A stretch of 64,000 nt of DNA from Budorcas taxicolor (GCF_023091745.1 NC_068920.1:117703622-117767621); one strand, 5' to 3'; positions 1-12,458 are shown, counted from the stretch's first letter. Made by a program: numbers and translations. Notes: generated by a model not told the origin, from the sequence alone.

Positions 1-879
1 GAGGAAGCACAAGCTGGAATCAAGATTGCAGGGAGAAATATCAATAACTTCAGATATGCAGATGACACCACCCTTATGGCAGAATATGAAGAGGAGCTAA
101 AAAGCCTCTTGATGAAAGTAAAAGAGGAGAGTGAAAAAGTTAGCTTACAGCTCAACATTCAGAAAATGAAGATCATGGCATCTGGTCCCATCACTTCATG
201 GGAAATAGATGGGGAAACAGTGGAAACAGTGTCAGACTTTATTTTTGGGGGCTCCAAAATCACTGCAGATGGTGATTGCAGCCATGAAATTAAACGCCGC
301 TTACTCCTTGGAAAAAAAGTTATGACCAACCTAGATAGTGTATTGAAAAGCAGAGACATTACTTTGCCAACAAAGGTTCATTTAGTTAACTATAGTTAAC
401 ATAACTATAAAAAAACATAGTTAGCTATGTTTTTTCCAGTGGTCATGTATGGATTTGAGACTTCGACTGTGAAGAAAGTTGAGTGCCAAAGAATTGATGT
501 TTTTGAACTGCGGTGTTGGAGAAGACTCTTGAGAGTCCCTTGGACTGCAAGGAGATCCAACCAGTCCATTCTAAAGGACATCAGCCCTAGCCGTCCTTTG
601 GGAAGGACTGATGCTAAAGCTGAAACTCCAGTACTTTGGCCACCTCATGCGAAGAGTTGACTCATTGGAGAAGACTTTGATGCTGGGAGGGATTGGCGGC
701 AGAAGGAGAAGGGGACGACAGAAGATGAGATGGCTGGATGGCATCACCGACTAGATGACTTGAGTTTGAGTGAACTTTGGGAGATGATGATGGACAGGGA
801 GGCCTGGTGTGCTGCAGCTTATGGGTTTGCAAAGAGTCGGACATGACTGAGATACTGAACTGGACTGAACTGAACTGAT
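1..879 (+). mobile_element. BovB (RTE) LINE, 3' portion, cut by window start
   Basis: This is the C-terminal part of the BovB reverse-transcriptase ORF plus the 3' end. The frame around 52-75 encodes an intact RT catalytic YADD motif followed by TTLMAE. A 107-codon stretch (76-399) and a 77-codon stretch (427-660) carry the region after the RT, including VMYG and WCWRRLLRVPW-like motifs typical of BovB. The element ends in the repeated ACTGA tail at about 860-879. It is broken by a palindromic insertion near 384-429 and by later frameshifts, so it cannot make a full protein. The 5' part lies outside the window. Confidence 0.93.
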
Positions 880-1628
880 ATCTGTCAATATGATACTCTA
901 ATAAATAATATAGCTAAAGAGTAAGCCTTCATATATACTAGAAGAATGTTTCCTTCTTCATTGTTATTCATCAATTTTGTTTTAGATTTTTTTTCCATAT
1001 ATTTTTTAAAATTAAAGTTTGTTTATGTATATAAAAACCTGTTGGTGTTTTGTTAGGAATTTCAGTAAAGCTACAGATCAATTTGAAGAGAATTAACATC
1101 TTTACTGTTTTGAATCTTTTAATCAATGGACATCATTTTTTTTTTCAATTTTTTACCAGTCTTACTTCAAATTCTTCTGAGTTGTCCTTTCCTTGTCCTT
1201 GCATTATTTCCAGAGTTGATGTTGTGCTTATTAGGAAGGAACAAAGATAATCTGTGCCACCATATATGAATTGCAAGCCTATTATATCCTTTCATTAACA
1301 ATTATACATGTTGTAAAGAAATTAAGAGGGAAGAAAAGGCAATCTTATTTTTAGCCATATAAACAACATTAAAGTGTACTCTAATCTTTCCTAAAAATTT
1401 GACTTTCACCTGATATAACTTCTCCTAATTCTGAAAAATTTATGTTAACATTTATTTAGTACAAAGAACTGACATCAAATATTCTTATTTTTTTAATCTG
1501 AAATTAGTACTTTTAAAGAAGATTTTCATTAGAAATACAATTATGGGTTTTAAAAATTTTTAGACCACTGACTTTTGGAAATTTTTGTCTATAACAGGAA
1601 AAATGTTATACTACATGAATATTGCATG
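880..1628. other. Unassigned AT-rich sequence
   Basis: No gene or repeat family could be recognised here. There are short T-runs (about 1135-1145) and no long open frame with protein-like composition. Confidence 0.5.
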
Positions 1629-1756
1629 CATGCTCAGTCACTGAGTCATATCTGACTCTTTGAGACCCTGGGCTGTAGCCTGCCAGGCTGCTCTGTCCAT
1701 GGAATTTCCCAGAGAAGAATACTGGAGTGAATTGTCATTTCCTTCTCCAATGTGGA
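1629..1756 (-). mobile_element. BovA-type SINE fragment
   Basis: Reads in antisense from a degraded CTCAGTCACTGAGTCATATCTG to CCTTCTCCAATG, which is the BovB-derived body of a Bov-tA or Bov-A2 SINE. The tRNA-like head is missing. Several substitutions suggest an old copy. Confidence 0.8.
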
Positions 1757-2718
1757 TATTAGCACACCACAAATTTAGTTCATAGTTATTTATATATTGT
1801 ATATTTTATAAAAATATCTAACTACAATGCTATAGAATCACAAATACATTTTAATTCTCCTTTTTTAATTGTAGTTTACATGATAGTCTTACAATTAGGA
1901 AAATACAACATGTAATTTATTTTAAAATGTGGGGAGCAAGTGTCTGCATTTTAGATTTTAAAACTTTTTACTGATTTTAAAACTTTTTTTTTCTCTTCCA
2001 CTTTAACTAAATTTATTTTTTGCATATTGTATTACTCATGGCTTATAGTTCTATTAAAAATAAGTAAAATAAATTCAAAATACTTAAGATTTATTCCCTA
2101 AGTTGTACATGGCTAATTATAATGTAATATGTCATTTTCACTTAAGCTTAGCTCCCTTCTTGAATCATAATTTAGTGGCATAGAATGAATGAAATCCCTG
2201 GATTAAGGAAACAGCAATTTAAATGCTTTGTCTTTTAACTTTAGTACTGCCTTTTTGAGCAATTCATTTAAACAATTCAAAGCTTGATTTCCTTGCCTGT
2301 AAAATAGAATGTAATTTCACTACCAAATGTGTGATATGTAATAGATTTCCATAAAATATCATTGAAAATTCCTTAATGTCTACCTAAAGATAAAATGACA
2401 CTGCATATGCTGAACTATTTTGTAAACTGCCCAAAGCCATAAAATAATCAATTGTAAAACTCACAATTTTGGTGAAAATATATTTTAATGATATTAAAAG
2501 CTAGACAATTTTGAGGCAATATTGAGAAATGGGAGAAATGTGGCAATTTTTGTTTCATTGATTTGTCAATCAAATCATATCAATATAGCTTGAAACATAT
2601 ATTGAAGTTTTACTATTTGCCAAATATGGGTCTGAAATTCAGAAGAAATCTAGTCAGGTTTCTTGCCTTGGAGAGGCTTACATATGGGGTAGATGAAAAC
2701 AGAAAAAAGAAAATGTTT
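1757..2718. other. Unassigned AT-rich sequence
   Basis: AT-rich sequence with no recognisable coding region, RNA gene or repeat family. Confidence 0.5.
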
Positions 2719-2729
2719 TAATATGATTA

Positions 2730-2940
2730 TGGTGGTGGTTTATTTACTAAGTCATGTCTGACTCTTGTGACCCCATGGGCTTTAGCCTGCCAGACTCCTC
2801 TGCCCATGGGATTCTCCAGGCAAGAATATTGGAGTGGGTTGCCATTTCCCTCTTCAGGATATCTTCTCAACCAAGGGATTGAACCCTGTCTCCTGCATTG
2901 CAGGAAGATTCTTTGCCAACTGAGCCACCGAGAAAGCCCC
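2730..2940 (-). mobile_element. Bov-tA SINE, full length
   Basis: A complete antisense copy: BovB-derived body at the left (about 2745-2855) and tRNA-derived head at the right (about 2870-2940, ending in the complement of GGGCTTTCTCGGTGGCTCAG). It is flanked by an 11-bp near-perfect target-site duplication, TAATATGATTA at 2719-2729 and TAATATGGTTA at 2941-2951. This marks insertion by L1/BovB-type target-primed reverse transcription. Confidence 0.93.
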
Positions 2941-2951
2941 TAATATGGTTA

Positions 2952-4734
2952 CAGAGATGTGAAAATCAGGAGGAGATTTCGACCAGGCAGCTGAAGAAAA
3001 AAAAAGAAAAAGAGAGAGAGTAATTAGCCTGAACATGAGACCTTTTTGAAAGCTCAGAGAATGCTCAAATCTGCCCTCTCAGTGGGATAATTATTCTCAC
3101 ACTGAGCACCCTTTCTCATAAAAGGGACTTTGTGATATACTTCACAACTTAATCCTCATAAAGTAACTTGGAAACATGAGATTGCTAATTTCAGAATTTG
3201 CCCACTTTTAGTAATTCTTCTTTCATAATTTATCATTTTCACTAAGTCATGACAAAATACTGTATGCATTATTGAAAATGCTACAACTTTCACTTTTCAC
3301 ATACTTGCTATATTTTTACGTAACACTGTACATAAATAAGTGATATATAAAAACTTATCAAAGTCAAAAATTTCATCAACACACTTATATGATGGCACAA
3401 GTAAAGCATTTACAGTTAACATGTTGCTAAATTAATCTGCTTGCCTTTTGATTTTACTTTCTAATTCAATAAAGAGTAAACCAGGAGAATGGGAACCAAT
3501 AGCTTGGAATTTAGTGACATTGGATAAAATAGGTCTGATATTTTATATCCTGGTTTTCTCCTTATAGAGTGTGTTCTATTGGTGGTGATGATAACGATTT
3601 TCCAGAAGATTCAGCCAAAATTACCAGTCATCTGTAAACAAATATATAAATATTATAAGATAAAATTGTCTTCTATTTACTAACATAGTATCTCTGTCCA
3701 GTTGTGCCAAGTAGTAACTTTAAGCAAATGAAAACATAAATTTTATTTCAGCATTAATCATTCTTATATTCAGGGATGTATTATGGCAAATGCTTATAAT
3801 CTACTGCTCATAAAACAGCATAATCAGATAAATTTTAGTTTCTAAGTCATGATATATTACCACACTAAATGAGATGCTGATAATATTTTGGTAGTGGTTG
3901 AGGAGAAAAAGAATTATTCACTTTTGGATGGAATTTATTGAATTAATTGTACTTCTAGACTGAAATTTTCCACTAAGTAAAGAACTCAGGGTTATAAAAT
4001 TGGACATTTATAACAGATTCTTTAACTGAATATGTACACACACACACATATATATACATCCTCAATTTTATGTATGTTAAAACTTGTCACTTGGTACAGA
4101 GAGAAATTACGATTGTGGAAAAGGAGATATTACTTATAGCTTGAGATTACTAAGGAAATAATAATATTGAGCTTTGGCAATAACTTATACAGGTAAAAGT
4201 TATCAGTATAAATTATTAAAGGAAACATTCAATACATTTTTCTTTCAATTCTTGATAAAATAGAACATTTTGTTGTTTAAATGTTTTCTGTTCCTTACAC
4301 ACACAAAAAAAACAGAAGTCAAAATTTCTACCTCTGACAATGAGCTTGGTTGCTATGGAAATACTTATGACTTTTGGTGTGAAAGGATGAAAAAGCTGGA
4401 GAATTTGAAATGTTAAGAAATAAATACACTATTATCATGCAAAACTGCTTGATAGAAAAAGACATTTAAAAATGTATACTGAATTAATCAGAACTTTTCT
4501 AAATAAAACATTATTTAAAATCTTTAAAGTTTTGGCAGCTTTAAAACTTCAATAAAGTATGGTAAAAGAATAGGTGCTATGCATATGAAGACTTCATATT
4601 GGCTCATGAGCTATTTGCAATTAGAAGCAAGACTTTTTTAAAAAAACATTAATTAACTTTTACAGTCAAATGCTGAAAAGTAAGATTACCTGGTACTATT
4701 AATACATGGCTATACAGAATAATATATACATGTG
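2952..4734. other. Unassigned AT-rich sequence
   Basis: No gene or repeat family recognised over about 1.8 kb. There is a short CA/TA run near 4036-4058. All open frames are short. Confidence 0.5.
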
Positions 4735-4826
4735 AGTGAAGTCGCTCAGCCGTATCCAACGCTTTGCGACCCCATGGACCGTAGCCTACCAGGCTCCTCC
4801 GTCCATGGGATTCCCAGGCAAGAATA
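4735..4826 (-). mobile_element. BovA SINE fragment
   Basis: Antisense BovB-derived SINE body from GTGAAGTCGCTCAGCCGTAT to CCCAGGCAAGAATAC. It is close to consensus but truncated before the tRNA-like part. Confidence 0.85.
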
Positions 4827-5276
4827 CATTACCGTTATAGGTCATCATTTTACTTTGCCACTTCAGTGTTGCCATATCCTTCGTGTCTTCATTTCCCTTA
4901 CAGTAGCTTAGCCATAAAATAATGCCAATATAATATACTCTTTTAGAATATATGTACTCAATTATAAAATAATATGTAATTGAAACCCCTTTTCACACCC
5001 TTCCAACAAGAAACTTCTATTAAATATATTTTTGAAAATCATTCATATGTTGAGAATATTCATGGGTGAACACATACAAATATTCTAAGTCTTTGTTTTA
5101 TGGGGATGTTTGCACTCATGTTTTCTTTCTAAATTATATATCACACATATTTTTGTGCTAGCACATAAGTATTTACCCCAGCCTTAAATGGCTGCATATT
5201 ATTAAAGCAATGGATGAAGTAGTTACTTAAAAAATATCTGCCTTACATATATTGAATTTTTTGTATATATACATCA
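4827..5276. other. Unassigned AT-rich sequence
   Basis: Nothing recognisable beyond AT-rich sequence leading into a TA microsatellite. Confidence 0.5.
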
Positions 5277-5278
5277 TA

Positions 5279-5319
<41 letters not shown>
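5277..5319. repeat. (TA)n microsatellite
   Basis: Near-uninterrupted TA dinucleotides with a short TGTGTG interruption at the left. Likely length-polymorphic. Confidence 0.95.
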
Positions 5320-5322
<3 letters not shown>

Positions 5323-5467
5323 GGCACATATCACATGAATAAACTAGCAATGTCAGGCCAATTTTCTTTATACATATTTTGTAAACACATTGTTTACATA
5401 CATACTTTCTTGACATAAGGAAGTTAATTTTATAGGCAAACTATTGTCATACTGAGAAAATAAGCAT

Positions 5468-6067
5468 ATTTTTTATTTTTTATTTTTTTTTAGTTTTTTA
5501 TTTTTTTAATTTTAAAATCTTTAATTCTTACATGTGTTCCCAAACATGAACCCCCCTCCCACCGCCCTCCCCATAACATCTCTGTGGGTCATCCTCATGC
5601 ACCAGCCCCAAGCATGCTGTATCCTGTGTCAGACACAGACTGGCGATTCAATTCTTACATGATAGTATACATGTTAGAATGCCATTCTCCCAAATCATCC
5701 CACCCTCTCCCCCTCCCTCTGAGTCCAAAAGTCCATTATACACATCTATGTCTTTTTTCCTGTCTTGCATACAGGGTCGTCATTGCCAGCTTTCTAAATT
5801 CCATATATATGTGTTAGTATACTGTATTGGTGTTTTTCTTTCTGGCTTACTTCACTCTGTATAATCGGCTCCAGTTTCATCCATCTCATCAGAACTGATT
5901 CAAATGAATTCTTTTTAACGGCTGAGTGATACTCCATTGTGTATATGTACCACAGCTTTCTTATCCATTCATCTGCTGATGGACATCTAGGTTGTTTCCA
6001 TGTCCTGGCTATTATAAACAGTGCTGTGATGAACATTGGGGTACAAGTGTCTCTTTCAATTCTGGTA
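5468..6067 (-). mobile_element. L1 (ruminant type) 3' end
   Basis: An antisense L1. A T-rich tract at 5468-5510 corresponds to the poly(A) tail. Next comes the characteristic ruminant L1 3'UTR (C-rich block at about 5550-5720), then the C-terminus of ORF2. The minus frame 6036-5794 encodes about 80 residues, with motifs such as MFITALFIIARTW and DEWIRKLWYIYTMEYHSA that match the end of L1 ORF2. The copy is 5' truncated within ORF2, at about 6067. Confidence 0.93.
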
Positions 6068-6483
6068 TTTTTTAAATCCTTATAAAATTAGCAAAGTTAA
6101 CCTTCAAAAAGACTGAAACAGTTAATAATATTATTTACTGTCAGTGGTTAGTTAGTTTCAATATTTTGGTGTTGAAATAAATTTATTCTTATATATATAT
6201 ATATATATATATATTCATTACTTTTTGAGGCATTTTGTCATATTCCAATAATGAACTAGCTTTTAAAATAGACATGGAATGTAAAATCCAAGGGAAGCTA
6301 ACTTTTAAAAGTTTGATGAATGTTATAATGTAAAAATACTAATTGCTGTTGATAGATATGAACGGTTCTAGAAAATATTTTGAGAAGGATCTCAGGGAAT
6401 CAAGGTTAACTATTTCATTAATTTGCACATTAATAATAATTTGTTTATTATTATTTTTTATATAATTTGAAGTTACACTTGAA
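6068..6483. other. Unassigned AT-rich sequence with a (TA)n tract
   Basis: Mostly AT-rich with a pure TA run at about 6190-6214. No gene recognised. Confidence 0.6.
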
Positions 6484-7326
6484 GCTCAGTTCAGTCGCTC
6501 AGTCTTCTCTGACTTTGTGACCCCATGGACTGAAGCACACCAGATTTCCCTGTCCTTCACCATCTCCAGGAGTTGTTCAAACTCAGGTCCTTTGATTCAG
6601 TGATGCCATCCAAAGATCTCATTCTCTATTGTCCCCTTCTCCTCCTGCCTTCAATCTTTCTCAGCATCAGGGTCTTTTCCAATGATTCAGTTCTGCACAT
6701 CAGGTGGCCAAAGTATTGGAGCTTCAGCTTCAGTATCAGTCTTTCCAGTGAATATTCAGAACTGATTTCCCTTAGGATTTACTGGTTGGAACTCCTTGCA
6801 GTCCAAGGCACTCTCAAGAGTCTTCTCCAACACCACAGTTCAAAAGCATCAATTCTTTGGTGTTCAGCTTTCTTTATGGTTCAACTTTCACATCCATACA
6901 TGACTACTGGAAAGACCATAGCTTTGACTAGATAGAACTTTGTCCGCAAAATAACGTCTCTGCTTTTTAATATGCTGTCTAGGTTGGTCATAACTTTTCT
7001 CCCAAGGGGCAAGTGTCTTTTAATTTCATGGCTGCAATCACCATCTGCAGTAATTTTGGAGCCCAAGAAATTGTTTATCACTATTTCCATTGTTTCCCCA
7101 TCTATTTGCCATGAAGTGATGGGACCAGATCCCATGATCTTCACTTCTTGAACGTTGGGTTTTAAGCCAGCTTTTTCACTTTTCTTTCACGTTCATCAAG
7201 AGGCTCTTTAGTTCCTCTTCACTTTCTTCCATAACTGTGGTGCCATCTGCATATCTGAGGTTATTGATATTTCTCCCAGCATTCCTGATGCTTGTGCTTC
7301 ATCCAACCCAGCATTTTTCATGACAC
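6484..7326 (-). mobile_element. BovB LINE, 5'-truncated
   Basis: Antisense. It starts with the tail complement TCAGTTCAGTCGCTCAGTC and runs through the C-terminal ORF region into the RT, ending around the sequence upstream of the catalytic motif. The minus frame 7144-6881 encodes BovB-like motifs (ITADGDCSHEIKRHL and VVMYGCES). Frameshifts and a disrupted YADD region (7225-7260) show that it is dead. Confidence 0.93.
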
Positions 7327-8988
7327 AGTTATGTTTCACTTATACCTGTAGTTATGCTTAATTTGCTGAAATACCTTGAAGTAATTTTTTTTTTCTGAGA
7401 ATGTGAGTTAATTGTAAAATTCTGAAATCTTGTACCTTGAGACCCAACAACGTTAGTAGTGATGGGCTCCAAAAGATCAGTGACATAGGTTATGAAAGGC
7501 AAATATTAATCTGCCCTGTGCTTCTGACAAGCTTAGAGGAGCTAATTTTTATGTTTTTTATTGGTTAAGTTTTTCTTCACATTGCCATATGTTTGACAAT
7601 TACCCTGCTTGTAAGAATAAAAATGCATCCCAATGATAAGTAAATAGGTACAGTCAAGGGCAAAGATGGATGCAAGTCTGAAATACAACATTTACCCCAG
7701 TGTAGAGGTACTAATACTCAGTGGTCTCACATGAATGACTCAGTTAATATGAGTTGTCAGCAAAAAGTCTGTGGGCAGAACATGAAGAATGAATGTCCCT
7801 TCCCCAGTTGTTTCAGATGAAAAGCAAATGGTAATACATATGGGCTTGTCACAAATTTGATCAGCACATAGAATCAGTCATGTTGTTAATTGGAAATTAG
7901 TCACTATCATGATTATACTTCCACAAGATACAAATAAGCATGTTTTATATCAAGATAAAACATAAACCAAACTATAGAGTGAGAACACTTAGAAAAATCT
8001 ACTGCTTCAAGTTCAAGGAATCTGTGATACAGCAATTATTTTAGTGTCTATATTTTACCAATGAGTTTTGTCTGATTAATATTTGAAACTTATTGGGGTC
8101 AGGATGTTTTTCAAAATCTGGGTGACAGGAACAGCAGTCAAAATTTCTGGGGAACTTCCCAATATTTGGTACCAATATTTATGATTGAGTATTCCAATTT
8201 ATATTTTGAAAAAGGTGAATAATCCCAGTTTTCACTAAGGCAACTGCAGCCCCATAAGTGAACAACAAAATGGATGTCAGCAACAACAGAATGTCAAGGT
8301 GTATTTTCAATGATGATTGTGTTCATATTAGCAATAATAATAACAGCCAATTCATTTACTGCTTAAATGGTCCAGAACTTATGTGTAATACTCTCTAAAT
8401 TAGGATAGAATAATTTCCTGTTACATCAGGTGAACTTGCACACACATACACACACACAGAGTTTGTTTCTTACTCACACCACATCCTTTGTTGCTCTGAT
8501 AAATCTAATGAGAAAGCACATGATCTTCATGTAGCTGCTCAGAAGTGAGTTGCTATGGTTCTGTGGTTCTGGCTTCTCAACCCATCTTCTCTGAAAGGAA
8601 AACAAAATAGGAAAAGAAACTCATCACTTCTGCTCTCTGCCAAATGGTTATATGGCTATGATATTTCTACATGAGAAATAAAGGAAAGTAAAGAATATCT
8701 GACCAGCAGGATCAGGATAATATTTGAATCACCTTTAGTGTTCCTATCAGCTCAGAATAGGAGAAGAAGGTCACACAAACTTCTCAGGAAGGCTAATATT
8801 TGGAGACAATGAGTTTAACTTTTGTATCCTTGTCAATATCTTCAAATTTAACAAAATGCTCAGCATAAGCAACTCAAAGAAATATTGTAAAGCAAGACCA
8901 CTAATTTAAACTTGTGAATATATGGGATGTATTTATACCTTATTCAGAGCCTTTTAAAATAGTTATAAAGTAAAAACTTTTAACATGT
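7327..8988. other. Unassigned sequence
   Basis: No gene or transposon family recognised. There is a short CA run at about 8438-8458. All open frames are short. Confidence 0.5.
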
Positions 8989-9049
8989 CAGTGGTAAATG
9001 ACAGATTTAAATAATATTTCAGTGGTAAATGACAGATTTAAATAATATT
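8989..9049. repeat. Tandem duplication of about 31 bp
   Basis: The segment starting CAGTGGTAAATGACAGATTT occurs at 8989-9019 and again at 9020-9049 with only one base of length difference. The second copy overlaps the left target-site duplication of the L1 insertion that follows. Confidence 0.9.
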
Positions 9050-9066
9050 CAGTATGTGCCTAAGTA

Positions 9067-9426
9067 TGCGAGACAGCAAAAGAGACACAGATATATAGAA
9101 CAGTCTTTTGGACTTTATGGGAGAGGGAGAGGGTGGGATGATTTGGGAGAATGGCATTGAAACATGTATAATATCATGTAAGAAATGAATCGCCAGTCTA
9201 GGTTCAATGCAGGGTGCAGGATGCTTTGGGGCTGGTGCACTGGGATGACCCGGAGGGATGGTGTGTGTGGGGGGGGGGGGGGGCGGGGGGGGGGCGGGGC
9301 GGGTGTTGGGAGGGGAGTTCGGGATTGGGAACATGTGTACACCCGTGGCGGATTCATGTTGATGTGTGGCGAAACCAATACAATATTGTAAAGTAAAATA
9401 ATAATAATAATAAAAAGAAAGAAAAA
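9067..9426 (+). mobile_element. L1 3'UTR insertion with 31-bp target-site duplication
   Basis: A sense ruminant L1 3'UTR, from TGCGAGACAGCAAAAGAGAC to a short (AAT)n/A-rich tail at about 9399-9426. It contains only 3'UTR, so it is extremely 5' truncated. A perfect 31-bp direct repeat flanks it (9036-9066 and 9427-9457). That is longer than most L1 target-site duplications. Confidence 0.93.
9259..9316 (+). repeat. G-run tract (possible G-quadruplex) in L1 3'UTR
   Basis: A run of about 16 G, then GCG-interrupted G8-G9 and G4 runs, then GGGTGTTGGGAGGGG. The equivalent part of other L1 3'UTR copies in this window (for example 18331-18365) has shorter G-runs, so this copy has expanded. Confidence 0.85.
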
Positions 9427-9457
9427 ATTTAAATAATATTCAGTATGTGCCTAAGTA

Positions 9458-10312
9458 GGCTTATATAATGAAATAAAGCAATATTATAAAAATTAATAAA
9501 AACTAATAGTTGAGTAACAGTTTACAAAGTACCTGCAAACCATGCTTTTGTTTGATAGAAAATAGCTGCACACGAGCCCTGGCATCTGATTGCCAAGTAA
9601 ATACTTTACTCTGTACTTCTTTATTCTGTCTGTCAAAAGTCAATAAAGATAGGATTCAGTTCATGAGCACAGGTGCAAATTAAATAAATGAACACATAGA
9701 ATGTTCTTAGAATCACATGTGGTACACCGAAAATATGCAATAAATGCTAACTGTTTACATATTGCTGCTATGTAAGCCTAACATTCATTAGTGAAGTTAA
9801 AATTATTAGCCAGATTTTTATATTGATGGAAACAACCAGGCTTAGAAAGTATAGTAATTTGACCAAGTATCATGTATCTAGAAAGAAGTTGAACAATACA
9901 ACTTAGGGGTTATTTAGTCTTTAAACATAGCTTTCTAATTCTTTTTCTATTCAAGTCACAAAAATGACTGAGATTTCTGTGCCTACCTTTAATCTTTAGG
10001 TTGTGATCATTGGGGACTATGTTTTAATATGAAAAGCTCATGAATGAATGAAAACTAGCTGTCCATTTTCCTAATGTCTTGTAGGAGTCTATTTACAAAA
10101 TTAAATTTATAAATCACATGTGGACAAATGTATACTATCTCAATGTAAAATCTTCATTAACTTTGTTTTCTTCCTATAACACTCATTTTCTGAGTTCAAG
10201 TTGATAGGTGGGGTGTGGAGAGAGATATTGATGTATTTTAGAAAAAAAGAAATTTTCTTATTCACACAGATCTAGATACAAAATACACTTATGTCACAAA
10301 CCAACTGAATGA
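9458..10312. other. Unassigned AT-rich sequence
   Basis: No gene or repeat family recognised. Confidence 0.5.
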
Positions 10313-10530
10313 TTTTGTTGTTGTTCAGTCACCAGTCGTGTCCAGCTCTTTGTGACCACATGGACTACAGTACACTAGGCTTCCTTGTCCCTCATCATTT
10401 TCCACAGTTAGTTCATGTGCATTGAATTGGTAATGCCATCCAACCATCTCATCCTCTGTTGCCTACTTCTCTGCCTGCACTCAATCTTTCCCAGCTTCAG
10501 GGTGTTTTCCAATGAGTTGGCTGTTTGCTG
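10313..10530 (-). mobile_element. BovB 3' fragment
   Basis: Antisense. It starts at a (TTG)n-TTCAGT tail variant and covers the last ~200 bp of the BovB ORF and 3' end, with matches such as CATCCAACCATCTCATCCTC. It is diverged and carries no long frame. Confidence 0.85.
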
Positions 10531-10765
10531 ATAATGAATGATAATAGAACTTTTTAAAAATTTCAGCCCTTCTCTATAGAAAAGAAATTAAATAACTTTT
10601 CTGAATGTTATTGTGGACATTAAACAGTAGTTTAAGTTCCCAGTGGCAATTTAAAAATAATTCAATGTGTGTATTTTCTGTTGGAACTGAGGTTTTCATG
10701 AATTTGTAAAATGGAAAAATCAAAGATCTGCTAATGGAAATAAGCCACAACTATTACTAAATAAG

Positions 10766-10963
10766 GGCTTCCCTGGTGGTTTAGAGGAAAAGAATCTGCC
10801 TTTTTCAATGCAGGAGATATAGGTTCAATCCCTTAGTCAAGAAGATCCCCTGGGGAAGTAAATGACAACCTATTCCAGTATTCCTGCTTATGAAATCCCT
10901 TAGATACAGGAGCCTGGTGGGGTCACAAGAATCTGACATAATTTAGTGACTAAACAACAACAA
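10766..10963 (+). mobile_element. Bov-tA SINE
   Basis: A sense copy. The tRNA-like head starts GGGCTTCCCTGGTGG, with a B-box-like AGGTTCAATCC at about 10822-10832. The BovB-derived body follows and ends in an AACAACAACAA tail. It directly abuts the antisense BovB at 10964. Confidence 0.9.
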
Positions 10964-12026
10964 TCAGTTCAGTTCAGTTCAGTCCAGTCACTCAGTCGTG
11001 TCCAACTCTTTGTGACCCCATGAACTGCAGCATGCAAGGCCTCCCTGTCCATGACCAATTCCCAGAGTTTACCCAAACTCATGTCCGTTGAGTCGGTGAT
11101 GCCGTCCAACCATCTCAACCTCTGTTGTCCCTTTCTCCTCCTGCCCTCAATCTTTCCCAACATCAGGGTCTTTTCAAAAGAGTCAGATCTTCGCATCAGG
11201 TGGCCAAAGTATTGGAGCTTCAGGGTCAATATTAGTCCTTCCAATGAACACCCAGGACTGATCTCCTTTAAGATGAACTGCTTGGATCTCCTTGCAGTCC
11301 AAGGAACTCTCAAGAGTCTTCTCCAACATCACAATGCAAAAGCATCAATTCTTCCAAGCTCAGCTTTCTTTATAGTCCAACTCTCACATCCATACTTGAC
11401 TACTGCAAAAACCATAGTCTTGACTATATGGACCTTTGTTGGCAAAGTAATGTCTCTGCTTTTCAATATGCTGCCTAGGCTGGTCATAACTTTACTTCCA
11501 AGGAGTAAGCATCTTTTAATTTCATGCCTGCAATGACCATCTGCAGTGATTTTGGAGCCCCCAAAATAAAGTCAGCCACTGTTTCCCCATCTATTTGCCA
11601 TGAAGTGATGGGACCAGATGCCATAATCTTAGTTTTCTGAATGTTGAAATTTAAGCCAACTTTCTCACTCTCCTCTTTAACTTTCATCAAGAGGCTTTTT
11701 AGTTCTTCTTCACTTTCTGCCATAAGGGTGGTGTCATCTGCATATCTGAGGTTCTTGATATTTCTCCCAGCAATATTGATTCCAGCTTCTGCTTCATCCA
11801 ACCCAGCGTTTCTCATGATGTACTCTGCATATAAGTTAAATAAGCAGGGTGACAATATACAGCCTTGACCTACTCCTTTTCCTATTTGGAACTAGTCTGT
11901 TGTTCCATGTCCAGTTCTAACTGTTGCTTCCTGACCTGCATACAGGTTTCTCAAGAGGCATGTCAGGTGGTCTGGTATTCTCATCTCTTTGATAATTTTC
12001 CACAGTTTATTGTGGCCCACACAATA
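10964..12026 (-). mobile_element. BovB LINE, 5'-truncated in RT
   Basis: Antisense. It begins with four repeats of the CAGTT tail unit. Minus frames 11313-10969 (114 codons, C-terminus) and 11855-11484 (123 codons) cover the RT end. The second frame keeps the YADD catalytic motif in NLRYADDTTLMAE. The two pieces are separated by frameshifts. Similarity to BovB fades at about 12026. Confidence 0.93.
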
Positions 12027-12458
12027 GTTAATTGCTAATAATGGTGCCCAAGTAGTTGTTCAAGGCTCTGGCAGAGCCTACCCTTTGAATAAGCTGATCG
12101 TAGGTCAGATGAAGAAAAATAATAGTTGACTTTCTGTACTATTTTATTTAATGAACACAAAGAGTTCTTAAAACTTCACAGTGAATTTCAGCCAAAATAG
12201 AGCCACTGGCAGTAAGCCGATGCAATCTGTCCCAAAGCAAGCTGAAATGCCCACGAAGAAACAGAAATTATAAAAAGGCAAAAGACTCTGAAAATTAAGA
12301 CCAAAAAAAGCCCACTTGAATTTAATCTGTAGTTTTGGAGTCACCACTCACTGAAAGGCAAATAGCACTGAGTTGGGGGGAAAAAAAAAAAAAAATGAAA
12401 TGTCATTTTGGACAAGATGTTATATTTAATCTATAAAACATAACATTGTTACTTTGTT
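12027..12458. other. Unassigned sequence with an A-run
   Basis: No family recognised. A G6-A15 junction lies at about 12374-12396. Confidence 0.5.

Noticed and set aside
9038..9396. Overlapping proline-rich and glycine-rich ORFs on both strands
   Set aside because: They are translations of the G/C homopolymer tract in an L1 3'UTR and have no independent support.
10964..10990. CAGTT/ACTGA pentamer runs as a CRISPR-like or satellite array
   Set aside because: They are the normal 3' tail of BovB and occur at most BovB ends. No spacers or long arrays exist.
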